Source of the DNA: Pomphorhynchus laevis
Lineage: Eukaryota; Acanthocephala; Palaeacanthocephala; Echinorhynchida; Pomphorhynchidae
NCBI GenBank assembly: GCA_012934845.2
Contig: WNNJ02003704.1
Coordinates: 186,001 to 250,000 of the forward strand
Direction: 5' to 3'
Length of the DNA: 64,000 nucleotides
The translations under genes and the position numbers were made by a program. This document shows, one piece after another, positions 32,752-42,050 of this stretch. The notes below the pieces were generated by a model, which saw only the letters and a list, made by a program, of their open reading frames with translations, searched no databases and had not been told where the DNA came from. Each line of letters begins with the position of its first letter. The first letter of the stretch is position 1.

Positions 32752-35700
32752 ATGCCGCGCGGTGTTCCTTCCTCAATACCCAAATGTTGCAACTGTAATT
32801 CAAGTGCCGCCCGTTGTATTCGGTGTCCTTGTGCAAAATCAAAGAAACAATGTTTAAACTGTGTAGCCCCACACTGTACACGCAAACTAGTTGATCCTTG
32901 TCTAACCCACAACTCGAATGACTCAATCGTTGCCACCACAGATGTAGATGCAGCTTTATCTCAAAAAACGCTAAGATCCCAAATCGATTCAAGAAACCAA
33001 TCACAAGCTATCGGACATATTTTTGGATCATTAAGTCACCAGAACTCCGCAAATATAATCGACACATTATTCAATAATTTAAAGCATTGGATACCAAATT
33101 TAATGGATTTACCAATTTGTAATGATAGAAAGGAATTTATCGATATGTTAACTGAATGCTTCGCGCACTTTAATACCGACAAGCGAACTGACTACGATCC
33201 TCTAAAACAGGCGACGGTAATGTGCCAGCTAATTCTACAACGCATTCCAAGTCGCAAGACAAGTTTTATAAGAAAAACGTTGGCGCGAAGAATCACACTT
33301 TGGAGAAATAATGATCTGCTAAAACTCATGGCTGAAGCGGAATATTTACAAAAAATGAAATATCACTCAATTAAATTAGGAAGTCGAAAAACCAAATGCG
33401 AAATAAAGAGGATTATTAACTTGGTTCGAAATTGCAAGATAGGTAAAGCTTCACGGACACTAGATACAAAAGAAAATCGAGGTGTTCTTGATTTAGACAG
33501 TATTATAGACAACCAAACCGTGTTATCAATTCTTAAAGATCTTCATCCTACACCTGAACCTGTTAATGAAGAATTCGTACTACAAGGCGATGTAGAAGGC
33601 AGGGTTGAACACTATGACGTAAGATTCAGTGACCTGACTCCAGCTGACATTATCCATGCAGCGAGGATTACAACGGGATCTGCTGGTCCGTCTGGAGTCG
33701 ACGCGGATGGCTGGAAAAACTTTCTGACACATCATGGAAATGCATCTAGCAAGTTGGCTATCCAAATATGCGAATTTACAATCAAAATAGCGATGGACAC
33801 AATTGATCCGATACGATTAGATGCATACACAGTCAGCCGCCTCGTACCTCTTGATAAGAACCCAGGAGTGAGGCCAGTTGGAATTGGAGAAACATTACGA
33901 AGAATCATTGGACGAGTAGTACTGAACCACGTATCCAAAGATATCACTTCTGTTTGTAACAATTTTCAACTTTGTGCGGGTCAGCGATGTGGAACGGAAG
34001 TGGCGGTTCACACAATGCGAGAGGCATTTGAAAAGACACCAGACTCATGTATACTCCTGATAGACGCGAAAAATGCATTCAACCAAATAAACAGAAATCT
34101 TGCACTCAGAAATATAAAATATATTTGTCCATCCCTGGATAAAATCCTACATAACACATATGGACGCACATCCGATCTGGTCGTGAATGGTACGGTACTA
34201 CACTCCGCAGAAGGCTTTACGCAGGGTGATCCTCTAGCAATGGCAGCTTTTGCCCTGGCGTCCATTCCTCTGATCAACCGTTTAAAGGAAGTGGCGCCGG
34301 GTGCGAAACACGTTTGGTATGCTGATGACGGGGGATGCGTCGGCACAATAGCAGAATTGGAAAAAATATGGAAAGAGCTACAGAGATGTGGTCCATCCTT
34401 TGGATACTTCATCAATCCCCGGAAGTGTACACTATTAGCTCATAAAGATTTAGTTGAAAATGCTGCAGTTGCTTTAACTCAACAAGGAGTTGCTATGAGG
34501 AAGGATGGAGTTAAATATCTAGGAAGTTTTATTGGAGAATATGATTTTGTGCACAACAAATGTTCAGATTTAGTTGAGAAATGGAAGAATACTTTAGATA
34601 AACTACAAAGCGTTAGCACTCAGGAGGCTTTCGCTAGCTATCTACTTCTAACAAAGGCGATACAACCCAAATTATCGTATATTGAACGTACGTGCTATAT
34701 GCAACAAGCGTGGTTAAAGCCATTCCACTCTAAGCTGTTCAATGATGTACTACCTGAAATGCTGGGATACATAGGTCAGGACAACGAAGCTGAGATGATA
34801 ATATCACTCCCGAATCGTTTTGGAGGGCTGGGAATCATAAACCAATTAAGAACGTGCGGTTCAGAGTATGAAAACTCGGTCAAGATTTGTAATCCCGCAA
34901 TGAAAGGTCTAATAGGTGATGACTTGGAAACCCAGCAGAAGCAAATATACAAAGAAATCAAAGAATGTAACAAGAGAGAGACAGTACGATACAGGCAAAG
35001 TATAATAGAATTATCACCCAGAGATCTATTTACAATTTTTGAAAACGCGAGCAAAAGTGGAGCTTCGGCGTGGCTCAGCAGTAATCACGGAGCTAAAGAT
35101 TTGTTCCTTAATACTCGCGAGTTTCACGATGCTCTGTTAGCTCGTTATGACTGGCAAACCTCGAATCATGGAAGGTGTGAATGCGGTAAAAGCAATGAAG
35201 TCGCACATATACTGTCTTGCAGAACTGGAGGAATGACATTTGTACGCCACAATAGCATTAAGAGTGAACTTGCGAATCAAATTCAAAAAGTATGTCGAAG
35301 GGTAATCCAAGAACCAATATTACAGAATGTACCCGAGACCACGTCATTTGAAGCAACATCGACGACTAGGGATCGTAATGCAAGGGCAGACATTGTGTGT
35401 AACGGCCTATTCGGACATGTGACGGAGCGGTCCTTCCTGGACATTTGCATTTTTAATAGTTTTGCTCCATCGTATGCAACGAGTCACATGTCAAATCCCT
35501 TTGTATATCACGAGGAAAGGAAGAATGGCAAATACAAAGAACGTATAAACAGAATTGAGCGGGCTCATTTTCATCCATTTGTTATGTCAACAACGGGTGG
35601 ATTGGGAAACGCGGCTAACACTGTGTTAAAAAAGGTAGCATCAATGCATGCTTTGCAAGGACCACAGAATTACGCCGAGATAATACACACATACAGATGC

Positions 35701-35775
35701 CGTTTGTCGAGAATGATGGCTCGAGTAGTATCAATGTCCATGCAGGGCGTTTGTAGCCAGACGCTAGAATTGTAA
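32752..35775 (+). CDS. RLE retrotransposon polyprotein, element E (intact ORF)
   Basis: Uninterrupted 1007-codon ORF. Residues 12-42 hold nine cysteines (12, 13, 15, 22, 25, 27, 34, 37, 42) that probably bind zinc and contact DNA. The linker with RIPSRKTSFIRKTL precedes RT: SAGPSGVDADGW, LCAGQRCGTEVAVHTM, LIDAKNAFNQIN (Asp438), GFTQGDPLAMAAFALAS and WYADDGG (YADD 523-526). The C-terminal part has CECGKSNEVAHILSC (Cys809, Cys811, His819, Cys823), VRHN, and a PD-(D/E)XK-type core with RADIV (Asp880), FLDICIFN (Asp897) and EERKNGKYKER. By family knowledge it nicks the target and primes cDNA synthesis there. The 3' UTR is about 25 nt and ends A8 then TTA-type repeats. All motifs look intact, so it may be functional. 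Confidence 0.93.
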   Translation: MPRGVPSSIPKCCNCNSSAARCIRCPCAKSKKQCLNCVAPHCTRKLVDPCLTHNSNDSIVATTDVDAALSQKTLRSQIDSRNQSQAIGHIFGSLSHQNSANIIDTLFNNLKHWIPNLMDLPICNDRKEFIDMLTECFAHFNTDKRTDYDPLKQATVMCQLILQRIPSRKTSFIRKTLARRITLWRNNDLLKLMAEAEYLQKMKYHSIKLGSRKTKCEIKRIINLVRNCKIGKASRTLDTKENRGVLDLDSIIDNQTVLSILKDLHPTPEPVNEEFVLQGDVEGRVEHYDVRFSDLTPADIIHAARITTGSAGPSGVDADGWKNFLTHHGNASSKLAIQICEFTIKIAMDTIDPIRLDAYTVSRLVPLDKNPGVRPVGIGETLRRIIGRVVLNHVSKDITSVCNNFQLCAGQRCGTEVAVHTMREAFEKTPDSCILLIDAKNAFNQINRNLALRNIKYICPSLDKILHNTYGRTSDLVVNGTVLHSAEGFTQGDPLAMAAFALASIPLINRLKEVAPGAKHVWYADDGGCVGTIAELEKIWKELQRCGPSFGYFINPRKCTLLAHKDLVENAAVALTQQGVAMRKDGVKYLGSFIGEYDFVHNKCSDLVEKWKNTLDKLQSVSTQEAFASYLLLTKAIQPKLSYIERTCYMQQAWLKPFHSKLFNDVLPEMLGYIGQDNEAEMIISLPNRFGGLGIINQLRTCGSEYENSVKICNPAMKGLIGDDLETQQKQIYKEIKECNKRETVRYRQSIIELSPRDLFTIFENASKSGASAWLSSNHGAKDLFLNTREFHDALLARYDWQTSNHGRCECGKSNEVAHILSCRTGGMTFVRHNSIKSELANQIQKVCRRVIQEPILQNVPETTSFEATSTTRDRNARADIVCNGLFGHVTERSFLDICIFNSFAPSYATSHMSNPFVYHEERKNGKYKERINRIERAHFHPFVMSTTGGLGNAANTVLKKVASMHALQGPQNYAEIIHTYRCRLSRMMARVVSMSMQGVCSQTLEL

Positions 35776-35804
35776 AACATGACAAATCATAAATGTATTA
35801 AAAA

Positions 35805-35852
35805 AAATTAATAATAATATTATTATTATTATTAATAATTTTTTTTTTTTAA
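35805..35852. repeat. (TTA)n junction between tails of E and B
   Basis: The A-run plus TTA-repeat tail of E (plus) meets the T-run complement of the tail of B (minus) within one AATAATAATATTATTATTAT tract. The two elements therefore stand tail to tail at a shared microsatellite. Confidence 0.85.
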
Positions 35853-35930
35853 CAACAAAATGTTTATTTATTTCCAACGACATTATCTCTACAATAATAA
35901 TATCATCAATACAATTATATTACAATTATA

Positions 35931-38897
35931 TCACCACTCTACAGTGTGATAGTTCGCAGGTCGGTTTCTTGCTGATCTGGGACCGCGAATGCACATTGAA
36001 ATGCATCTTGCATGTTGCAGGCTTATCTTCTCCCGTATCCGAGTCAATTCTTGTGCGTAGATAGATTCCTTCTTGACGGCCAGTTTTCTGGATAATCTTT
36101 TTATCATTGTAGATGCCGATTTGCTCTCACCTCCTAAACTTGAATATACAATAGGGGCGAAATTTGCGCGTTCTATAATATCCACCCGTTCTTGGTATTT
36201 CGAGCATTTCCGTTGTTCGTGATACTCGAAGCTTGGAGTGGTTTCCCTGGTAAGATTTGACGGAGCGAACACGTTAAAAACGCAAATGTCGAAGAAAGCT
36301 CGCTCCGAGCGTCCACCATAGAAACCACGGCAAGATATATCCAGTCGTGCTTCACGATCAGTCGTCGTTGATCTTCTCTCAAAGTGAATGCTTGGATCCA
36401 CTGATCTGAGTAGCGGTTCGATTTCAACGCCGTCACATATTTGGGTGAGCGATTTTGCGAGAATATCGCGGGTTGCGTCGTGTCTTATCGACGGATGACC
36501 GCCATTGGGGCAGGAAAGGCAATGTGCCAGTGAGGTCGACGAACCACATGGGCAAAGGGAGGGGGCATCTTTGGTTAGAGTGTTGTACCGTGCGGCAACA
36601 GCATCACGAAATGTTGTATTGTCTATTCGAGTTTGTGACTCTCTTGTGGGGAACGCAGAAAGCCAGGAAGATGCGCCTTTTATCATTGTGTGTTGAATAA
36701 TCCGTCTCTTTATGATATCATATGTAGGAAGTTGGGCTAGCAAAGAGGCCTTGTATTGTGTTTTCTTCCGCCTGTGAACTTCGTTGGCTCGGAAATCTTG
36801 CTCTAGTTTAAGTTCCATTCCTTGTAATCCATTTAAATAAGGTTCACATAGATGTCCAGAATTTTCACATTCAACGCCAGCACTCATATATGGATCGATG
36901 ATGCCGAGGCCACCACAATGTAGGGGTAAAGAGATGAGAGGCCATAGCGATCCATCCGAATCATCGAGGCCGAATATGTTGTCCGAGGAGGATCTGATGG
37001 ATTCCCGCAACGGGGCAAACCAATCTGATGAGCATTGAGTTGTTCTTTGCGTGTGAAACCACTTGTGCTGTAACGCTTTAGTGAAACAGGCATATGCTAT
37101 CTGCAGATCTAAAATTCCCACATCGGCTAATCGTTCGACCAAGTTGCAAAACTTGTCTACTTTTGATTCTACGACCTCGTATACGTATTTGTCTACTCCA
37201 ATGGGTGCGCCTAGTATCACAATTCCGTCCGTTCGGACTTCTACATTTGTTCCGTTAAATTGTTGGCATGTGTTAGCTTCTTCCATTGTTGGCGTAAATA
37301 TTGAACATTTCTGGGGATTTACGTGAAATCCAAACGCTGGGCCAATTTTACACAGTAGATCGTATGCAGCTCTGATTTGGATAGGAGAACCAATCAAGTT
37401 GCCGTCATCGGCGTACCAAAGTTGCCGAACTTGAGGGAACTTTGTGGAAATGTGATGTATTATTGGCAGTGTGGCGATCGCAAATGCGGGCATGGCTAGG
37501 ACGTCACCTTGTGTAAATCCTTCTTGTGATTTAACGAATTCGCCTCCGACAGATAGATTAGAAGGGTGGTCGTAAAAATTATGCATGACTATAGAAAGCG
37601 ACGGACATATTCGATCAATATTGCAAAGGGCCGCCTCTCTATTAATTCTGTTAAATGCGTTGTCGGCATCAATTGATAGAAGAATATGATTCGGATTGTT
37701 TGTAAGTTCATTGCGGATGGCTCGTGTAACGCATTCCACGCCAGCTCGTTGGCCTGCACACATTTGACTTCTTCCACATACCTGCTGTATGTCTTCCGAG
37801 ACCATGGATAATATAGCCTTCGTCATTATTCTTCTGCTAACATCACAGATTCCTATTGGTCGAATTCCAGTTTTCTTTGTTAATGCGATTAGCCTGCATG
37901 ATGTTAGAGCCTGTGTAATGTCCATTGGTATGCGCTCTGTCGCTAATGCTCTTGTGAATGAGGCTATGGCCTCAGCAAGTTCATCTGATTCTCTCCCGAA
38001 TTTTGAGAGCATATGTGTCCAGGACTGTGCGTCAATTCCTGAGGGACCTGCTCCACCTGTGACACGTTTGGCCATACAGACTATTAGTTTCTTGTCTATG
38101 GAGTCAAAAACCACGGGATGAAAGCTATGTGGCGGGATAACATGATTCCAGTCAAGAGCATTACTGTTTAATTTTGCTGCAATGGGATGTTTGTCGAGGA
38201 GTAGCTCTCGAACGGTCGTAGGACCGATCATGTCATCAGGATTTAGTGGGGTTCCGGTTGTTGCATCTGTGTCTAGCAAATGCATCGCTCCATTTAATCT
38301 TCCACTCACTACCAGACTGGTGAAATTCCTGCGCCAATCGCGTGATGTACTGTTTGGTCTTTTACGTCGACTGAATTCTTGCAAGATATACGCTTCCGTG
38401 TAAAGAGATGTAAACTCGTTTTTTAGCCAAAGGTCTAATCTTCGAGACAGTATTACTTTGAGGGTCTTATGGGAGGTGCGAATATCTCGTTGGAGAATCA
38501 AATGTCCGATTACAATGGCTTTTGTAAAAGATTCCTGTTGAGACCAAGATTCCCTATATATACGGGCAAGTTCTATTATAAAACGTTTCGACTCCGCACA
38601 CCTAGGTAATCTGAAGAGATTTGGCTTCCAGTGAACCACTTGCTCAAAGATGTCGGTAATCGAGAGTGTGATTGGAGTTTTGTCTGTTTCTCCCGTAGCT
38701 TTCTGGATTTGTGTCTGGTCGGCTCCTGACCTTACGGTGCCGCTTATTGGGCAGCTGAGGATCTTGTTTCCGCAATTGGGAGCCCGGCAGTTACTGCATT
38801 TTGTATCGGTCTTTGCGCATCGGCATCCTTTACATTTCGCTGCCGGTCCATTGCACGTGCAGCAAGGAGTTACCGAAGAGGGTTTCCCTCTAACCAT
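35931..38897 (-). CDS. RLE retrotransposon polyprotein, element B (intact ORF)
   Basis: Uninterrupted 988-codon ORF from ATG 38,897 (MVRGKPSSV). It has the same nine-cysteine spacing as E (residues 12-42). RT contains GGAGPSGIDAQSWTHML, GIRPIGICDVSRRIM, LLSIDADNAFNRIN, GFTQGDVLAMPAFAIA (Val in place of the usual Pro after D) and LWYADDGNLIG (YADD 495-498). The C-terminus has CPCGSSTSLAHCLSC, SIRHDATRDI, ARLDISCRGFYGG, AFFDICVFN and HEQRKCSKYQERV. Roughly half of its residues appear shared with E by eye, so it is a separate subfamily. Its leader of about 350 nt contains the 29-nt hairpin and the ATAACATACA motif. The tail is A11 with TTA repeats. B' at 46,578 is a related truncated copy. Confidence 0.93.
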   Translation of the reverse strand: MVRGKPSSVTPCCTCNGPAAKCKGCRCAKTDTKCSNCRAPNCGNKILSCPISGTVRSGADQTQIQKATGETDKTPITLSITDIFEQVVHWKPNLFRLPRCAESKRFIIELARIYRESWSQQESFTKAIVIGHLILQRDIRTSHKTLKVILSRRLDLWLKNEFTSLYTEAYILQEFSRRKRPNSTSRDWRRNFTSLVVSGRLNGAMHLLDTDATTGTPLNPDDMIGPTTVRELLLDKHPIAAKLNSNALDWNHVIPPHSFHPVVFDSIDKKLIVCMAKRVTGGAGPSGIDAQSWTHMLSKFGRESDELAEAIASFTRALATERIPMDITQALTSCRLIALTKKTGIRPIGICDVSRRIMTKAILSMVSEDIQQVCGRSQMCAGQRAGVECVTRAIRNELTNNPNHILLSIDADNAFNRINREAALCNIDRICPSLSIVMHNFYDHPSNLSVGGEFVKSQEGFTQGDVLAMPAFAIATLPIIHHISTKFPQVRQLWYADDGNLIGSPIQIRAAYDLLCKIGPAFGFHVNPQKCSIFTPTMEEANTCQQFNGTNVEVRTDGIVILGAPIGVDKYVYEVVESKVDKFCNLVERLADVGILDLQIAYACFTKALQHKWFHTQRTTQCSSDWFAPLRESIRSSSDNIFGLDDSDGSLWPLISLPLHCGGLGIIDPYMSAGVECENSGHLCEPYLNGLQGMELKLEQDFRANEVHRRKKTQYKASLLAQLPTYDIIKRRIIQHTMIKGASSWLSAFPTRESQTRIDNTTFRDAVAARYNTLTKDAPSLCPCGSSTSLAHCLSCPNGGHPSIRHDATRDILAKSLTQICDGVEIEPLLRSVDPSIHFERRSTTTDREARLDISCRGFYGGRSERAFFDICVFNVFAPSNLTRETTPSFEYHEQRKCSKYQERVDIIERANFAPIVYSSLGGESKSASTMIKRLSRKLAVKKESIYAQELTRIREKISLQHARCISMCIRGPRSARNRPANYHTVEW

Positions 38898-39099
38898 GCC
38901 GATTGTATTATCTCTGATTGTTGCGGCGGACTCGTTGATATTCCGTCTGCTAGACAGAGCCCCTGTATCCCGGGATGATCGCGTATGTATAGACGAAGTT
39001 TCTCGGGAATGGGCAGTAGATACACACTTCCCTTTGTAGAGAAACCAGAGCCCTTATACCCTGGGATGGTTTGTTAAACTGTTAGTTTTCGTGCGAGTG

Positions 39100-39128
39100 T
39101 GTACCCCGGGAAGTACCCTGGGCGTACG
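39100..39128 (-). promoter_or_regulatory. 29-nt leader hairpin of element B
   Basis: In element sense: CGTAC-G-CCC-A-GGG-TACTT-CCC-GGG-GTACA. The middle stem is CCC/GGG where D1 has TCC/GGA; the outermost pair is a C-A mismatch. It lies about 200 nt before the ATG. Confidence 0.7.
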
Positions 39129-39205
39129 ATCCTTTATATTTCCTTGCCCCTTACGCTCGCTTCGCTAGCTCTGTTATCAGAACGGTGCACATTGATTGTA
39201 ATTTG

Positions 39206-39250
39206 TGTATGTTATTTTATTGTAAGTATTTAACAATCAAGACAATTTTA
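39206..39250 (-). promoter_or_regulatory. Leader module of element B
   Basis: In element sense AAAATTGTCTTGATTGTTAA, then ATACTTACAATAAAATAACA and TACA. Variants precede C6, R-3, C3 and E. The function is unknown; recurrence across unrelated LINE types suggests a promoter or insertion-related element. Confidence 0.4.
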
Positions 39251-39258
39251 GCTAGTCA

Positions 39259-39286
39259 ATTATTAATAATAATAATAATAATAATT
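39259..39286. repeat. (AAT)n microsatellite between heads of B and A
   Basis: ATTATTAATAATAATAATAA and further AAT units separate the 5' ends of B (minus) and A (plus), which stand head to head. Confidence 0.85.
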
Positions 39287-39333
39287 TATATACGCCAATA
39301 AATACCCTCAAAACATAATCCTTTCCACGAAGC

Positions 39334-39362
39334 CGTACGCCAAGGGTACGTCCCAGGGTGCG
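39334..39362 (+). promoter_or_regulatory. 29-nt leader hairpin of element A
   Basis: CGTAC-G-CCA-A-GGG-TACGT-CCC-AGG-GTGCG: outer stem closed with one U-G wobble, middle CC/GG, inner GGG/CCC, 5-nt loop. It lies 40 nt before ATG 39,403. Same length and layout as in B and D1. Confidence 0.7.
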
Positions 39363-39402
39363 CAGTATTAAACAGATCTACAAGGAATTTTACAGGCAGT
39401 GA

Positions 39403-42050
39403 ATGGCACGGGGTAAACCGAGTTCTGAGCTAAAGTGTTGTACATGTAACGGTCAGGCTGCCAAATGCAAGGGTTGCAGGTGCGCAAGGGAAATGAGGCC
39501 ATGTATTAACTGTTCTGCACCTGGATGCTGCAACAAAGTTGGGAGTGATTCGCAACATATAAATAGAGTGAATAGAAACTCCATGACAATCGAGCCATCC
39601 CCCCAGCAATCGGATATCACAATTGAAGTATCAAAAGAAACGATTATGCATGAAATTTATGTAAATGTAATACAATGGAGACCTGACGCGTTTAGTTTAC
39701 CGAAATGCTCTGCGAGCAATCTTTTTATTGACATGCTGGCTGAATTTTATCACGCGGCCATTAATATCGCACTTCCTGACAAAAACGTTTTAAAAGTCGC
39801 GATAGTGTTCGTCAGATGCGTTTTACAGCAAATCCCTTCCCGGAAAATAAAAGCGATCCGTCAAACTTTAGAAAGGAGATTACAACTCTGGAAAAATGGA
39901 AGCTTCTTAGAACTTTTTCAGGAAGCAAGTATACTACAAACACGTTCAAAAATTACGAAAAACACATCAACATCCATGGATTGGAAACGAAGATATTGTC
40001 GATTGGTATCAAGCGGAAAGATTAATGCCGCAACTTCCGTCCTCGAGGAAAGCGACTGCACGGCGACGCTTCGACCAGATCACATTATTGATGGATTAAC
40101 AGTGAAGGAACTCTTGATAAATTTACATCCTCCCGCAACACAACCACAATCACCGCTTTTACTCAATCACTTATTTCCCGGAGCGAAAAAGCATCACCCT
40201 ACACTGTTTCTCGATATCGAAGCGGATGACATCATTCGCTCGTCTAAGCGTACTACAGGTGGTGCAGGCCCGTCCGGCCTTGACGCTTTGACGTGGAGGC
40301 GCATGTTGAACTCCTTCGGCCATCATTCACGAGGGTTAGCAGATGCGCTTGCAAAATTTGCAATTCACCTTGCAACAACAAAAGTTTCTCCTGATACCCT
40401 GGAGGCATTTGTGGCATGTAGGCTAGTCGCTATCCCGAAGAAAGCCCATGGAATACGCCCCATTGGGGTAGCCGATGTCAGTCGTAGAATCATATGCAAA
40501 ACGATTCTAAATCACATAAAATCCGATATGCAAGATGTGGCCGACGTATTTCAACTATGTGCATCTCAGCATAGTGGTGTGGAATTTGCCATTCATTCTC
40601 TCAGAGGCGAATATATGAATAACCATGACTTTGGTTTACTCGCGGTCGACGCGAGTAATGCATTCAATCGTATAAATCGCAAAGTGGCTATTCATAATAT
40701 GCGGTACGTTTGCCCTGCGCTTGCGTGCGTCTTTGAGAATATTTATTCAGTCGATGCTCAACTTGTCCTTGGTGGTGACTCGTTGTATTCAGAAGAGGGT
40801 GTAACGCAGGGCGACCCTCTTGCAATGGCAGTATTTGCAATGGCATCGTTACCATTAATTCGCAAAATACAGGATGAATGTCCGGGCATAATACAACGCT
40901 GGTTTGCGGATGACGCGAATTTTGTTGGACAACCACATGATCTTAAACGTGCTTGGAATATAATAGAGACATTTGGGCCAGGAATCGGCTATTTTGTAAA
41001 TCCTTCGAAAACATGTTTGCTGCTTCATCACAAGCAAAGAGACGTGGAACAGATGTTTCACGGAATAAAAATAGAGTATGACGGGATCGGAATATTGGGA
41101 TCCTTCATTGGTACAACCAGTTACATAAAGCATGAGACACATAAGAAATTGGAAATGTGGACTCACTCAATTGGACGCATCAGCGAGGTATGTGAATCGG
41201 ACCCACACATCGGTTTTATCGGACTATCGAAATCCTTACAATGGAAGTGGACCCACTTTCTTAGAACAATCAATTGTCATGAGGACATGTTGGCTCCTTT
41301 ACGTGAATCGCTGCTATTTCGCATATTTCCCGTCCTAACAAAGTATCAGATCTCCGATTCCATGTCAGTTGTGCTAAGCTCTCCTCTAAGACTAGGTGGA
41401 ATTGGGATAATGGATCCAGTTTTCACATCGCATATTGAGCATGATTCATCGCTAGCCATGGTAAAGTCATATACCTCCGGTTCTCGTGGAGTGGCACTTC
41501 GTGAACAGCAGACATCTATCAAACTTCTGATAACTACACAAAAACGGCGAATATTCACGGATCGTATAGCGAGCGTCAAAAACACACTATCCAACACCGA
41601 GCAGAAGGCGTTAGTGTTTGCTACAACATGTGGGGCATCTGCATGGTTAAGTACTTGTCCAACCAAAACGGAAAATTTCATTCTCTCGCAAAACCAGTTT
41701 AGAGACGGTTTAGCAACCCGATACGGATGGATCCCAGAGGGGCTGCCATCAATTTGTGTATGTAACGCATCGTCGAGCCTTTCACACCTTCTCTCGTGCA
41801 AGCACGGTGGACTACCGATAATTCGTCATAACGAAATTAGAGATATAATCGCATGTGAACTAACAACAGTTTGCCACGGGGTAGCCACGGAACCATGTTT
41901 ACAAAGAGTAGACGATCATGTTGTTTTTTCAAAGCACACTACCACACGTGACGCCGAAGCAAGACTTGACATAGTCTGCAGCGGATTATACGAGAATCGG
42001 TTCGAGCGGACGTTTTTGGACGTCGTAGTATTTAACCCTCATGCCGCATC
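39403..42050 (+). CDS. RLE retrotransposon polyprotein, element A (3' end missing)
   Basis: ORF from ATG 39,403 (MARGKPSSEL) with the nine-cysteine cluster at residues 12-42. The linker is IPSRKIKAIRQTLERRLQLW. RT shows TGGAGPSGLDALTWRRML, LLAVDASNAFNRIN, GVTQGDPLAMAVFAMAS and a catalytic FADD (501-504; Phe instead of Tyr is tolerated in other reverse transcriptases). The C-terminal motif CVCNASSSLSHLLSC and the start of the nuclease (ARLDIVCSGLY, FERTFLDVVVFN) are present. The protein then runs into element F at about 42,050 and stops at 42,084 after a short unrelated tail, so the K-Y block of the nuclease is lost. No tail sequence of A is found downstream. Confidence 0.9.

Noticed and set aside
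33580-35054. Several minus-strand ORFs inside element E, and similar ones in A, B and F
   Set aside because: They are antisense shadows of long, motif-rich retrotransposon ORFs.
32752-35775. R2-type insertion in 28S rDNA or Utopia-type insertion in U2 snRNA genes
   Set aside because: No rRNA or U2 sequence is seen at the junctions; the flanks are TTA repeats.
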